Part shown: positions 24,282 through 32,411 of the stretch, in pieces
How positions within the stretch are numbered: position 1 is the first letter of the stretch
Layout of the letters: each line of letters opens with the position of its first letter
Origin: Flaviflagellibacter deserti
GTDB lineage: Bacteria > Pseudomonadota > Alphaproteobacteria > Rhizobiales > Methylopilaceae
Assembly: GCF_042652085.1 (NCBI RefSeq)
Contig: NZ_JBHSJF010000004.1
Location: 1-64,000 of the forward strand
Direction of reading: 5' to 3'
Length of the DNA: 64,000 nt
Notes under the pieces: generated by a model
What the model was told of the DNA's origin: nothing
The model's database searches: none
The model's input: only the letters and a program-made list of their open reading frames with translations
Translations under genes and position numbers: made by a program

Positions 24282-25115
24282 ATGAAGACCGTCGTTCTAC
24301 CCGGTGGCGAAACCGTTCCCGCGCTTGGCCAGGGCACCTGGTACATGGGCGAGCGGTCGAGCAGCCGCGCGGCCGAGGTGGCGGCGATCCGCGAAGGCGT
24401 CGAGCTTGGCATGACGCTCGTCGACACCGCCGAGATGTATGCCGACGGCGGCGCCGAGGAGATGCTGTCCGAGGCGCTGAACGGTATCCGCGACAAGGTC
24501 TTCCTCGTCTCCAAGGTCTATCCGCACAATGCGAGCTCCAAGGGCGTGCAGGCCGCCTGCGAGCGCAGCCTGGAGCGCATGGAGACCGATGTGATCGACC
24601 TCTATCTGCTGCACTGGCGCGGCGGCGTACCGTTCGAGGACACGGTGCGCGGCTTCGAGGCACTGCAGAAGGACGGCAAGATAAGGCATTGGGGCGTCAG
24701 CAATCTCGACACCGACGACATGGAGGAGCTCCTCGACGTCGACGGCGGCGAGAACTGCCAGGTCAACCAGGTGCTCTACAATCTCAGCCGCCGCGGTCCG
24801 GAATACGATCTCCTGCCCTTCCTCGCGAAGAACGAGATCCCGGCGATGGCCTACAGCCCGATCGAGCAGGCGCGGCTGCCGAAGACCGGCGCGCTGGGTG
24901 ACATCGCCCGAAAGTACGGCGTCGAGCCGTTCACCGTGGCTCTTGCCTGGCTGCTGCGCCGTTCCGACGTGATCGCAATTCCCAAGGCGGCGCGGATCGA
25001 GCATGTTCGCGAGAACCGCAAGGCGGCCGACATCGAGCTCGACGCCGAAGACCTCGCGGCGCTCGACCGCGCCTTCCCCCCGCCCACCCGTAAACGCCCG
25101 TTGGAAATGCTCTGA
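24282..25115 (+). CDS. Aldo/keto reductase
   Basis: A 277-residue (alpha/beta)8 NADPH-dependent oxidoreductase. Catalytic signatures are visible: Asp in LVDTAEMYADGGAEEML (Asp/Tyr pair), Lys in VFLVSKVYPHNAS, and His in DLYLLHWRGG. The NADP-binding end IAIPKAARIEHVRENRKA is intact and the C-terminus is normal (RKRPLEML). The protein is related to the YeaE/2,5-diketo-D-gluconate reductase-like group; the substrate is unknown. Its stop TGA overlaps the frame of the following truncated methyltransferase gene. Confidence 0.9.
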   Translation: MKTVVLPGGETVPALGQGTWYMGERSSSRAAEVAAIREGVELGMTLVDTAEMYADGGAEEMLSEALNGIRDKVFLVSKVYPHNASSKGVQAACERSLERMETDVIDLYLLHWRGGVPFEDTVRGFEALQKDGKIRHWGVSNLDTDDMEELLDVDGGENCQVNQVLYNLSRRGPEYDLLPFLAKNEIPAMAYSPIEQARLPKTGALGDIARKYGVEPFTVALAWLLRRSDVIAIPKAARIEHVRENRKAADIELDAEDLAALDRAFPPPTRKRPLEML

Positions 25116-25168
25116 GCAACACCCTGAAGATCAACGAGATCAGCGCAGCGACGCCTGTCGCCGAACAA

Positions 25169-26161
25169 TTGGCTATGAAGCGCGACGCGCTGGCCGAGGA
25201 ATTGCGGCTGGCCGGCATCGAGGCGGAAGTCGAACCCTGCGTGGACGCGCAGGGCGCAGGCAGGCGTCGGGCGACGTTCCACGCACGGCGCGGCGAGGAC
25301 GGCGTCCTGCGCGTCGGCTTCATGCAGCCGAAGACCCACAACGTGCTCGACCTCGCCGAACATCCCGAGCCGATCCTGTCCGAGGCGATCCAGAAATCGG
25401 TCGAGCCGGTGCGGACCCTGGCGCGGCTCCTGCTCGGACTGAAGAAGCCGGTCGACGCCGTGGTGACCTCGACGCTTTCCGGGCTCGATATCGACCTGCG
25501 CGGCGCCGGCAAGGTGCCGGAGAAGGTGCGGCTCGCGCTCGCCGAGACGGCGCAGCGGCTCGATCTGGCGCGGCTATCGCTGCACGGCGATCTCGTCGTC
25601 GAGGCCCGGCCGCCCATCGTCCGGTTCGGACGTGCCGAGGTGATCCTGCCGCCCGGCGGTTTCCTGCAGGCGACAGAAGCCGGCGAGGCCGCGCTCGCGG
25701 GGCTGGTGACAGAGGGCGTCGGGTCGGCGAAGCGCGTGGCCGACCTCTTCGCGGGCGTGGGAACGTTCGCGCTGCGCTTGGCCGAGAAGGCCTTGGTTCT
25801 CGCGGTCGAGCAGGATCGCACCGCGCTCGCCGCGCTCGACCGCGCGTGGCGGAAGACGCAGGGGCTGAAGCAGATCACGCAGGAAGCACGCGACCTGTTC
25901 CGTCGCCCGATGCTCGCCGCCGAGCTGAAGGACATGGACGTCGTGGTCTTCGACCCGCCGCGCGCGGGGGCCGATCACCAGGCACGGAACATCGCCGCTT
26001 CAAGGGTCAAGCGCGTGGTCGCCGTCTCGTGCAACGCGCAGACTTTTGCGCGCGACCTGAAGATTCTCGTCGATGGCGGCTTCCGGGTCGAGAAGGTCAC
26101 GCCGGTCGACCAGTTCCGAAATTCGCCCCACACCGAAGCGGTCGCGGTGCTCGGCCGTTAA
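25169..26161 (+). CDS. RlmD/RumA-like class I SAM-dependent RNA methyltransferase lacking its N-terminal domains
   Basis: About 330 residues corresponding to the central and catalytic parts of the RumA/TrmA family: SAM loop VADLFAGVGTFALRLAEKA, VVFDPPRAGADHQ, the catalytic cysteine in VSCNAQTFARDL, and the general base Glu in HTEAVAVL. Full-length family members are usually about 400 residues or more, with an N-terminal TRAM domain and a four-cysteine Fe-S cluster (CxxxxxCGGC); both are missing here. The frame opens at 25094 with no ATG or GTG until the ATG at 25175. TTG at 25169 or even CTG at 25112 (overlapping the reductase stop as CTGA) could initiate. It may be a decayed gene or a functional short variant. 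Confidence 0.65.
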   Translation: MAMKRDALAEELRLAGIEAEVEPCVDAQGAGRRRATFHARRGEDGVLRVGFMQPKTHNVLDLAEHPEPILSEAIQKSVEPVRTLARLLLGLKKPVDAVVTSTLSGLDIDLRGAGKVPEKVRLALAETAQRLDLARLSLHGDLVVEARPPIVRFGRAEVILPPGGFLQATEAGEAALAGLVTEGVGSAKRVADLFAGVGTFALRLAEKALVLAVEQDRTALAALDRAWRKTQGLKQITQEARDLFRRPMLAAELKDMDVVVFDPPRAGADHQARNIAASRVKRVVAVSCNAQTFARDLKILVDGGFRVEKVTPVDQFRNSPHTEAVAVLGR

Positions 26162-26523
26162 GGATTGGAGCGGAGCGGGAACGAACGCGGCACGAATCGC
26201 TGATTTGGCGATGTTCTTGTTGTGGTCCGTAGGGCACCTCCCGAAGCCTGAGCGAGACCCGCCCTGAATTCTGCTGGTTTGGAAGCGTTCGGCGGTTAAA
26301 AGCCTGCCCCAAATCGGGACGGCGCGCGTGTTCCGGGGCCGCGACGCGGAGCCCGGAACCCATATCCCGCAGTCTCCCGACTTCATCATCAGCACAGGGG
26401 CTATGGATCCCGGGCTCGGCTCCGCCGCCCCGGGATACCCTCAATCCGTCGACCAGTTCAGGAATTGGCCCCCGCCTACGTCGTCATCCTCCGGCTCGAC
26501 CGGAGGATGACGGCGCCACAGCG
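26162..26523. repeat. Gene-free 360-bp stretch filled with palindromic intergenic repeats
   Basis: Two oppositely oriented copies of a GC-rich unit lie at 26331-26358 (TTCCGGGG...CCCGGAA) and 26402-26437 (ATGGATCCCGGGCTCGG...CCCCGGGAT), followed by a separate palindrome with 13-bp arms at 26482-26494 and 26500-26512 (CGTCATCCTCCGG / CCGGAGGATGACG). The first unit recurs at 40166-40196. The last palindrome is like that at 56661-56680. No coding potential is convincing here. Confidence 0.6.
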
Positions 26524-27111
26524 CTAAATCCACCGTGCCTTGCCATCCTCGAACATCAGCGCCCTGCCCTGCTTGATGTCCTCGACCGGCAGATCGACCT
26601 GCGCCATTCCGGTCAGAAGGCCCAGCAGGACACGCGCGACCCCGCCGTGGGTGACCGCAAGCGTCGGCTTTTTCACATCCACAAGCCAATCGGCGATGCG
26701 GTCGGAAAGCATGGAATAGCTCTCGCCGCCCGGCGGGCAGAAGGCCCATTTGTCGGCTTTGCGCTTGGCCGCGAGGTCCGGGAAACTCCGCTTCACGTCG
26801 TCCCAGGTCGAGCATTCCCAGGAACCGAAGGTCAGCTCCTTGAGGCGCGGATCGAGGCGGTAATCCTTCGGGTCGACGCCCATCGCCGCGCGCATCAGCT
26901 CCATCGTGTCGCGGGTGCGGATCAAGGGGCTTGCGACGAAATCCCAGCCGAGCACTTCGGGGGCGTGCTGGAGAAGGAGACGGCCGACCGCCTCCGCCTG
27001 GTCGCGGCCGCGGCCGTTCATCCGGACGTCCTGCTGCCCCTGGAGCCTGCCCTCGAGGTTCCAGTCGGTCTCGCCATGCCGGACGATGCAGAGCGGATAA
27101 TCGAGCGGCAT
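26524..27111 (-). CDS. Histidine phosphatase family protein (phosphoglycerate-mutase-like)
   Basis: A 195-residue branch-1 histidine phosphatase. The RHGE box is CIVRHGETDWNLEGRLQG near the N-terminus (catalytic His about residue 11). The second His lies in LAVTHGGVARVLLG. Further active-site residues are in SPLIRTRDTMELM. The start MPLDYPLCIVRHG fits the family, and upstream in-frame codons reach into the divergent promoter. It could be a phosphoglycerate-mutase-like or general phosphatase. It diverges from the GlxA-type regulator gene with a 90-bp gap. Confidence 0.88.
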   Translation of the reverse strand: MPLDYPLCIVRHGETDWNLEGRLQGQQDVRMNGRGRDQAEAVGRLLLQHAPEVLGWDFVASPLIRTRDTMELMRAAMGVDPKDYRLDPRLKELTFGSWECSTWDDVKRSFPDLAAKRKADKWAFCPPGGESYSMLSDRIADWLVDVKKPTLAVTHGGVARVLLGLLTGMAQVDLPVEDIKQGRALMFEDGKARWI

Positions 27112-27200
27112 GAAGCTTTTGACCTGCGGCGCGGGAAAATTACGGCGCCTGTCAAAGCACGGGACTTGCGGGAGGTACAGTCTCCGGGCGATCTGAATGC

Positions 27201-28178
27201 ATGCGAAGTGTCGCGATTGTCGTTTTTCCCGGAGTCCAGGCACTCGATGTCGCCGGACCCGTCGACGTATTCGCCGAGGCCAACGGGTTCCTGCCCAAAG
27301 GCGACGGCTATGCGGTGACTCTCGTCGGCACCGAGGCCGGCCCGTTCCGCGCCTCGAACGGAATGCAGTTCGTGGCCGACATCACGCTCGACCAGACCGC
27401 CGAACGCTACGACTACGTCTTCGTCGCGGGCGGTCCGCTTCTGCCGGTGCAGCCGGCGAACTCCCTATTGTCGCGGTGGCTGGTCGTGATGGCGCGGCGC
27501 GCCGACGCGATCGGCTCGATCTGCACCGGAGCCTTCGCGCTCGGTCATGCCGGCCTGCTGAACGGAAAGCGGGTGACGACGCACTGGCAGAACGCGCCCG
27601 TCCTGGCGGAGCAGTTTCCGGATGCGAGCGTCGAATACGACCGCATCTTCCTGCGCGACGGGACATTGGTGACGTCCGCCGGCGTCACCGCCGGCATCGA
27701 CCTCGCGCTCGCGCTCGTGGCCGAGGACCATGGCTCGAACATCGCGCTCCTCGTTGCCAAGCGGCTCGTCGTCGTCGCCCAGCGACAGGGTGGGCAGTCG
27801 CAGTTCAGCCCATACCTCAACGCCGCCGAGCCGGGATCGCCGATCGCTAAGGTGCAGGCGCATGTCATGGCGAACATCTCCGAGAGCTTCACCGTCGAGC
27901 GGCTGGCATCGGTGGCGGGGATGAGCGAGCGCAACTTCGCTCGGCAGTTCGCGCAGGCGGCGAAGATGACGCCGCATGAATTCGTCGAGGGCGCGCGCAT
28001 TGACGCCGCGCGCAATCTGCTCGAAGGCACCGACAAGCCGCTGAAGACCATCGCCTTCGATTGCGGTTTCGGCTCGCCGGACCGGATGCGGCTCGTTTTC
28101 CTGAAGCGGATGGGACTGACGCCGGCGCAATACCGGGCGAGCTTCCACGCCGACGAGACGCCGTTTCCCGGCGCCTGA
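27201..28178 (+). CDS. GlxA-family transcriptional regulator (DJ-1/PfpI domain plus AraC HTH)
   Basis: 325 residues. The N-terminal DJ-1/PfpI-like domain (SVAIVVFPGVQALDVAGPVDVFAEAN through SICTGAFALGHAGLLNGKRVTTHW, with the cysteine in the nucleophile-elbow position) acts as a ligand sensor. The C-terminal AraC double helix-turn-helix includes FTVERLASVAGMSERNFARQF and PLKTIAFDCGFGSPDRMRLVF. Such regulators often control amine, carnitine or amino-acid catabolism. The target here is unknown; frc and the HD-domain gene follow codirectionally after 142 bp. Confidence 0.9.
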   Translation: MRSVAIVVFPGVQALDVAGPVDVFAEANGFLPKGDGYAVTLVGTEAGPFRASNGMQFVADITLDQTAERYDYVFVAGGPLLPVQPANSLLSRWLVVMARRADAIGSICTGAFALGHAGLLNGKRVTTHWQNAPVLAEQFPDASVEYDRIFLRDGTLVTSAGVTAGIDLALALVAEDHGSNIALLVAKRLVVVAQRQGGQSQFSPYLNAAEPGSPIAKVQAHVMANISESFTVERLASVAGMSERNFARQFAQAAKMTPHEFVEGARIDAARNLLEGTDKPLKTIAFDCGFGSPDRMRLVFLKRMGLTPAQYRASFHADETPFPGA

Positions 28179-28320
28179 GCGCGCCGCACCCGTCGCTTTC
28201 TGCCAAACGCGCGCGCTTTACCGCCAACCGCGCGAGCGCGCCTTGAGAGCTCGTCATACGCGAGCGACCTGTCTCCCACGCCGCGACCACATCTGAGACG
28301 CGGCGGTGAGGAGCACTTCC

Positions 28321-29574
28321 ATGACCAAGCCGCTCGAAGGCATCAAGATCATCGATTTCACCCACGTACAGGCAGGACCGGCCGCGACGCAGATGCTCGC
28401 TTGGTTCGGCGCCGACGTGATCAAGGTCGAGCGTCCCGGTTCCGGCGACGTGACGCGCTCGCAGCTTCGCCACATCAAGGATGCGGACGCGCTCTATTTC
28501 ACGATGCTGAACTCGAACAAGAAGTCGCTGACGCTCGATACCAAGACCCAGAAGGGCAAGAAGGTCCTGGAGCGGCTGATCAGGGAATCCGACGTGCTTG
28601 TCGAGAACTTCGCGCCCGGCGCGCTCGACCGCATGGGCTTCACCTGGGAGCACATCCACGAGCTGAACCCGGGCATGATCGTCGCCTCGGTGAAGGGCTT
28701 CTCGGACGGCCACCATTTCGAGGACCTGAAGGTCTACGAGAACGTGGCGCAGGCGGCCGGCGGCGCGGCCTCGACTACCGGTTTCTGGGACGGCCCGCCC
28801 ACCGTGAGCGGCGCGGCACTCGGCGATTCCAACACCGGCATGCACCTCGTCATCGGCATCCTGACGGCGCTGCATGCGCGCGACAAGAATGGCGGCAAGG
28901 GTCAGAAGGTCTCGGTGTCGATGCAGGACGCGGTGATCAATCTCGTCCGCGTCAAGCTGCGCGACCAGCAGCGGCTCGATGCGACCGGCATCCTCGAGGA
29001 ATACCCGCAATATCCGCACGGTCAGTTCACCGATGTGGTGCCGCGCGGGGGCAATGCGGGCGGCGGCGGCCAGCCGGGCTGGGTGCTGAAATGCAAAGGC
29101 TGGGAGACAGACCCGAACGCCTATATCTACTTCACCATCCAGGGCCACGCCTGGCCGAAGGTGGCGGAAGCGATCGGCAAGCCGGAATGGATCGACGATC
29201 CGGCCTACAACACGGCCCTGGCGCGGCAGGACAAGATCTTCGACATCTTCTCCTACATCGAGGAATGGCTGTCGGACAAAACCAAGTTCGAGGCCGTCGA
29301 CATCCTGCGCAAGTTCGACATTCCCTGCGCGCCAGTGCTGTCGATGAAGGAGATCGCCAACGATCCGTCGCTCCGCAAGAGCGGCACGATCGTCGAGGTG
29401 AACCATCCGGTCATCGGCAAGTACCTGACCGTCGGCAGCCCGATCAAATTCTCCGATCTCGACATCGACATCACGGCGTCGCCGCTGCTCGGCCAGCACA
29501 CCAATGACGTGCTGAAGGACCTCGGCTACTCGCAGGAAGAGATCTCCGAACTGCACGACGAAAAAGCGGTCTGA
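28321..29574 (+). CDS. frc: Formyl-CoA:oxalate CoA-transferase
   Basis: A 417-residue class III CoA-transferase transferring CoA from formyl-CoA to oxalate. The catalytic Asp169 lies in AALGDSNTGMH, the same position as in Oxalobacter Frc. The glycine loop GGGGQPG that shields the intermediate is present, as is the N-terminal DFTHVQAGPAATQMLAWFGADVIKVERPG. GAGGAG seven bases before the ATG fixes the start. The partner oxalyl-CoA decarboxylase gene (oxc) is not adjacent. It may be co-transcribed with the HD-domain gene 62 bp downstream. Confidence 0.92.
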   Translation: MTKPLEGIKIIDFTHVQAGPAATQMLAWFGADVIKVERPGSGDVTRSQLRHIKDADALYFTMLNSNKKSLTLDTKTQKGKKVLERLIRESDVLVENFAPGALDRMGFTWEHIHELNPGMIVASVKGFSDGHHFEDLKVYENVAQAAGGAASTTGFWDGPPTVSGAALGDSNTGMHLVIGILTALHARDKNGGKGQKVSVSMQDAVINLVRVKLRDQQRLDATGILEEYPQYPHGQFTDVVPRGGNAGGGGQPGWVLKCKGWETDPNAYIYFTIQGHAWPKVAEAIGKPEWIDDPAYNTALARQDKIFDIFSYIEEWLSDKTKFEAVDILRKFDIPCAPVLSMKEIANDPSLRKSGTIVEVNHPVIGKYLTVGSPIKFSDLDIDITASPLLGQHTNDVLKDLGYSQEEISELHDEKAV

Positions 29575-29636
29575 CCGCGCCAATCCAGGCGGTCGCGACG
29601 ATGCGGCCGCCTCTCCTTCCCAAAGGAATCAACGAG

Positions 29637-30275
29637 ATGACTTCGACCATTGGCGGGGTGAGCATCCCCGACAGCAAACTGGCGCGCGACGTGACGGAAT
29701 TCGTCCGTGACAACGCCACGCCGCTCCTCTTCCACCATTCGAGCCGCGTCTATTATTTCGGCGCGCTCGCCGGAAAGCACCGCAGCCTGAAATTCGATCC
29801 AGAACTGCTCTATGCGGGCGCGATGTTCCACGACATGGGGCTGATGCATACGCATTCGAGCGCGCATGAGCGCTTCGAGGTCGACGGCGCCAATGCGGCG
29901 CGGGACTTCCTCAAATGGCAGGGCATCGCGCAGTCCGACATCGACACCGTGTGGACCGCGATCGCGCTGCACACGACGCCCGGCATTCCGCAGCACATGC
30001 ATCCGGTCGTCGCGCTGGTGACGGCCGGCGTCGAGATGGACGTGCTGGGGCTGACATATCCGGACTATTCGGACGAGGAACGCGAGGCCGTGGTGCACGC
30101 GCATCCGCGCACGCCGCACTTCAAGGAAGACATCATCCAGGCCTTCTACGACGGCATCAAGCACAAGCCGGAAACGACCTTTGGCAACGTCAAGGCCGAT
30201 GTGCTGGCGGAGAAGGACCCGCACTTCCATCGCGGGAATTTCTGCAGCGTGATCAGAGGGTCCGCGTGGAGGTGA
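29637..30275 (+). CDS. HD-domain hydrolase resembling cyanamide hydratase-type proteins
   Basis: 212 residues. The metal-binding HD pair is in YAGAMFHDMGLMHTHSS, with an upstream histidine in LLFHHSSRVYYFGAL and another in IALHTTPGIPQHMHPV, the layout of HD phosphohydrolases and of the fungal and bacterial cyanamide hydratase-like subgroup. The substrate is unproven. It follows frc closely and codirectionally. The C-terminus is rich in His and Lys. A nitrile-related role would fit the nearby Nit1C locus, but 12 kb separates them and this is speculative. Confidence 0.75.
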   Translation: MTSTIGGVSIPDSKLARDVTEFVRDNATPLLFHHSSRVYYFGALAGKHRSLKFDPELLYAGAMFHDMGLMHTHSSAHERFEVDGANAARDFLKWQGIAQSDIDTVWTAIALHTTPGIPQHMHPVVALVTAGVEMDVLGLTYPDYSDEEREAVVHAHPRTPHFKEDIIQAFYDGIKHKPETTFGNVKADVLAEKDPHFHRGNFCSVIRGSAWR

Positions 30276-30283
30276 TTGAGTTC

Positions 30284-30459
30284 GTGTCCCGGTCCGGGTG
30301 CGGCAAAGCTGCGTCCCGAGAACCGGACCCAGCGTACCTCGCGGCGAAGCCGCACTGAATCTTGGTGCCTCTCCCAGCCGCTAAGCAGAAATAGCTGAAG
30401 CGCTTCGCGAGTATGCGCCGGGTTCTCGCGATGCGCCTCGCGTACGCGGACCGGGACAC
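30284..30459. repeat. Intergenic element with perfect 13-bp terminal inverted repeats
   Basis: A 176-bp non-coding element bounded by GTGTCCCGGTCCG (30284-30296) and CGGACCGGGACAC (30447-30459). Its left part matches the element at 40257-40399, and its right part (CGGTTCTCGCGATG-like through ACGCGGACCGGGACACGG) matches the element at 48383-48518. No reading frame is convincing. It sits between the convergent HD-domain and fabI genes. The structure resembles a MITE or a composite palindromic repeat. Confidence 0.65.
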
Positions 30460-30461
30460 GG

Positions 30462-31283
30462 TTATTCCCTCACCGCGACCGAAATATCAGGCGCGTCGGG
30501 ATGCTTCATGCCAACGATGTGGTAGCCGGCGTCGACATGATGGATCTCTCCAGTCACGCCGCGGCTGAAATCCGACAGGAAATAGAGTGCGGCATCGCCG
30601 ACCTCGTCGATCGTGACCGTGCGGCGGAGCGGCGAGTTCAGCTCGTTCCACTTCAGGATGTAACGGAAATCGCCGATTCCCGACGCAGCCAGCGTCTTGA
30701 TCGGGCCGGCGGAGAGCGCGTTGACGCGGATCTTCTTCTCGCCGAGATCGGCCGCGAGATAGCGTACGCTCGCCTCGAGCGCGGCCTTGGCGACGCCCAT
30801 GACGTTGTAGTGCGGCATCCACTTCTCGGCGCCGTAATAGGTGAGCGTCAGCAGCGAGCCGCCGGTCGTCATCAGCTTCTCCGCCCGCTGGGCGATGGCC
30901 GTGAACGAATAGCAGGAGATGTTGAGCGTGCGGTCGAAGTTCGCGGACGTCGTATCAACGTAGCGGCCGTCGAGTTCGTCCTTGTCGGAGAAGGCCACGG
31001 CGTGGACGACGAAATCGAGCCCGCCCCAGGCCTTATCGATCTCGGCGAAGACGGCGTCGATCGAGGCGGGGTCGGTGACGTCGCAATGACCAGCGAGGAG
31101 CGCGCCGAGCTCCGCGGCAAGCGGCTCGACGCGTTTCTTCAGGGCGTCGCCCTGCCAGGTAAGAGCAAGCTGGGCACCCTGGCCGGCGCAGGCCTTGGCG
31201 ATGCCCCAGGCAATCGAGCGGTTGTTGGCGACACCGAGAACGAGGCCTCGTTTGCCGGCCATCAGGCCCTGCGCGCTGGTCAT
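30462..31283 (-). CDS. fabI: Enoyl-[acyl-carrier-protein] reductase (NADH), FabI
   Basis: A 273-residue short-chain dehydrogenase of type II fatty acid synthesis, reducing trans-2-enoyl-ACP. The nucleotide-binding region GLVLGVANNRSIAWGIAKA is the FabI form. The catalytic Tyr159 and Lys166 lie in YNVMGVAKAALE (Tyr-x6-Lys), with Tyr150 upstream. The ATG at 31283 has AGAGGA upstream; a longer frame is not supported. It is downstream of and codirectional with the dnaJ-like gene, an arrangement common in Hyphomicrobiales. Confidence 0.96.
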   Translation of the reverse strand: MTSAQGLMAGKRGLVLGVANNRSIAWGIAKACAGQGAQLALTWQGDALKKRVEPLAAELGALLAGHCDVTDPASIDAVFAEIDKAWGGLDFVVHAVAFSDKDELDGRYVDTTSANFDRTLNISCYSFTAIAQRAEKLMTTGGSLLTLTYYGAEKWMPHYNVMGVAKAALEASVRYLAADLGEKKIRVNALSAGPIKTLAASGIGDFRYILKWNELNSPLRRTVTIDEVGDAALYFLSDFSRGVTGEIHHVDAGYHIVGMKHPDAPDISVAVRE

Positions 31284-31368
31284 AATGTCCGGTCCTCTTG
31301 GGGATGTTTCGCCCCTCATGGCACGGCAGGGATGGGGCTTCAAGCCGCGCTCGCGGACTTATACGGGG

Positions 31369-32331
31369 TTAGCTTGCCTTGCGCGGGTCATAGGGCGCGC
31401 CGTCACGCATGCGCTTGGCGAGCTTCTCCAGCTCGGCGTCCGGACCAGGCGGCAGGACGACGCGGAGCGACACCAGGAGGTCGCCCGTGCCGGCTATACC
31501 CTTGCCCTTCAGGCGCATGGTCCTGGCGCCCGTGGAATTCGGCGGGACCGTCAGTTCGACGGAGCCATCGAGCGTCGGCACGCGGATCTTGCCGCCGAGC
31601 ACCGCCTCGTAAAGCGTGATCGGTACCTCCACCCGAACATTGTGACCGTCGGCGCGGAAATGCGGATGCGAGGCGATGTGGACGGTGACCAGAAGGTCGC
31701 CCGGCTCGCCACCCAGAGGCGAGGAATTACCCTGCCCCTTCAGGCGGATCGTCTTGCCTTCCTGGATGCCCGCTGGAATAGAGAATTCGAGTTCGCGGCC
31801 GGTCGGCAGCACGACGCGCGCCTTGCCGCCGATTGCCCAATCGGTGAACGGCACAGTGACCTCGGCGGAGAGATCGTCGCCCTTCGGCGCGCTCTGGGTG
31901 CGCCCCGCGGTTCCCGCGCCTGCGGCGAAGCCCGCGCGGCCACGGCCCCCGAGACCGGCGAACAGATCGGAGAAGATGTCCTCGGCCGAGAAGCCGCTGG
32001 ACCGGCCGCTGCCGCCACTGCCGCCGGTCCAGGTATATTGCTCGAAGCCGCCGGCACCCGCCCCCGTTCCACGGCTGCCGCCGAACCCGCCGAAGCCCGA
32101 GAATTTCGGCTTGCCCTCGGCGTCGATCTCGCCGCGATCGAACTGGCCCCGCTTCTCGCTGTCGGACAGGAGATCATAGGCGTGCGAGAGCTCCGAGAAG
32201 CGCTCCTTCGCCTTCGGATCGTTCGGATTGCGATCGGGATGGTGCGTCTTGGCGAGCTTGCGGAACGCCTTCTTGATCTCGGCGTCGCTCGCGCCCTTCG
32301 GCACGTTCAGAACGTCATATGGGTCGCGCAT
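31369..32331 (-). CDS. DnaJ-like co-chaperone (CbpA type, no zinc finger)
   Basis: 320 residues. The N-terminal J domain (MRDPYDVLNVPKGASDAEIKKAFRKLAKTHHPDRNP) has the HPD tripeptide that stimulates DnaK. A Gly/Ser/Phe-rich linker runs about residues 75-150. A C-terminal DnaJ substrate-binding domain (GDDLSAEVTVPFTDW... LKGQGNSSPLGGEPGDLLVTVHIASHPHFRADG) follows. The CxxCxGxG zinc repeats of true DnaJ are absent, making it a class II (CbpA-like) protein. It lies upstream of fabI. Confidence 0.93.
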   Translation of the reverse strand: MRDPYDVLNVPKGASDAEIKKAFRKLAKTHHPDRNPNDPKAKERFSELSHAYDLLSDSEKRGQFDRGEIDAEGKPKFSGFGGFGGSRGTGAGAGGFEQYTWTGGSGGSGRSSGFSAEDIFSDLFAGLGGRGRAGFAAGAGTAGRTQSAPKGDDLSAEVTVPFTDWAIGGKARVVLPTGRELEFSIPAGIQEGKTIRLKGQGNSSPLGGEPGDLLVTVHIASHPHFRADGHNVRVEVPITLYEAVLGGKIRVPTLDGSVELTVPPNSTGARTMRLKGKGIAGTGDLLVSLRVVLPPGPDAELEKLAKRMRDGAPYDPRKAS

Positions 32332-32411
32332 CAGGCCAGTTCCCCGCCGCCCGTCTTATTCGTAGTCATATGTGCGCGATGTGGGAAACCTGTTGCCAAA
32401 ATGCAACGGGT

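Noticed and set aside
25003..26232. A 409-codon frame overlapping the methyltransferase
   Set aside because: It is Arg-rich and without domains, and is a frame shadow of the GC-rich aldo/keto reductase and methyltransferase genes.
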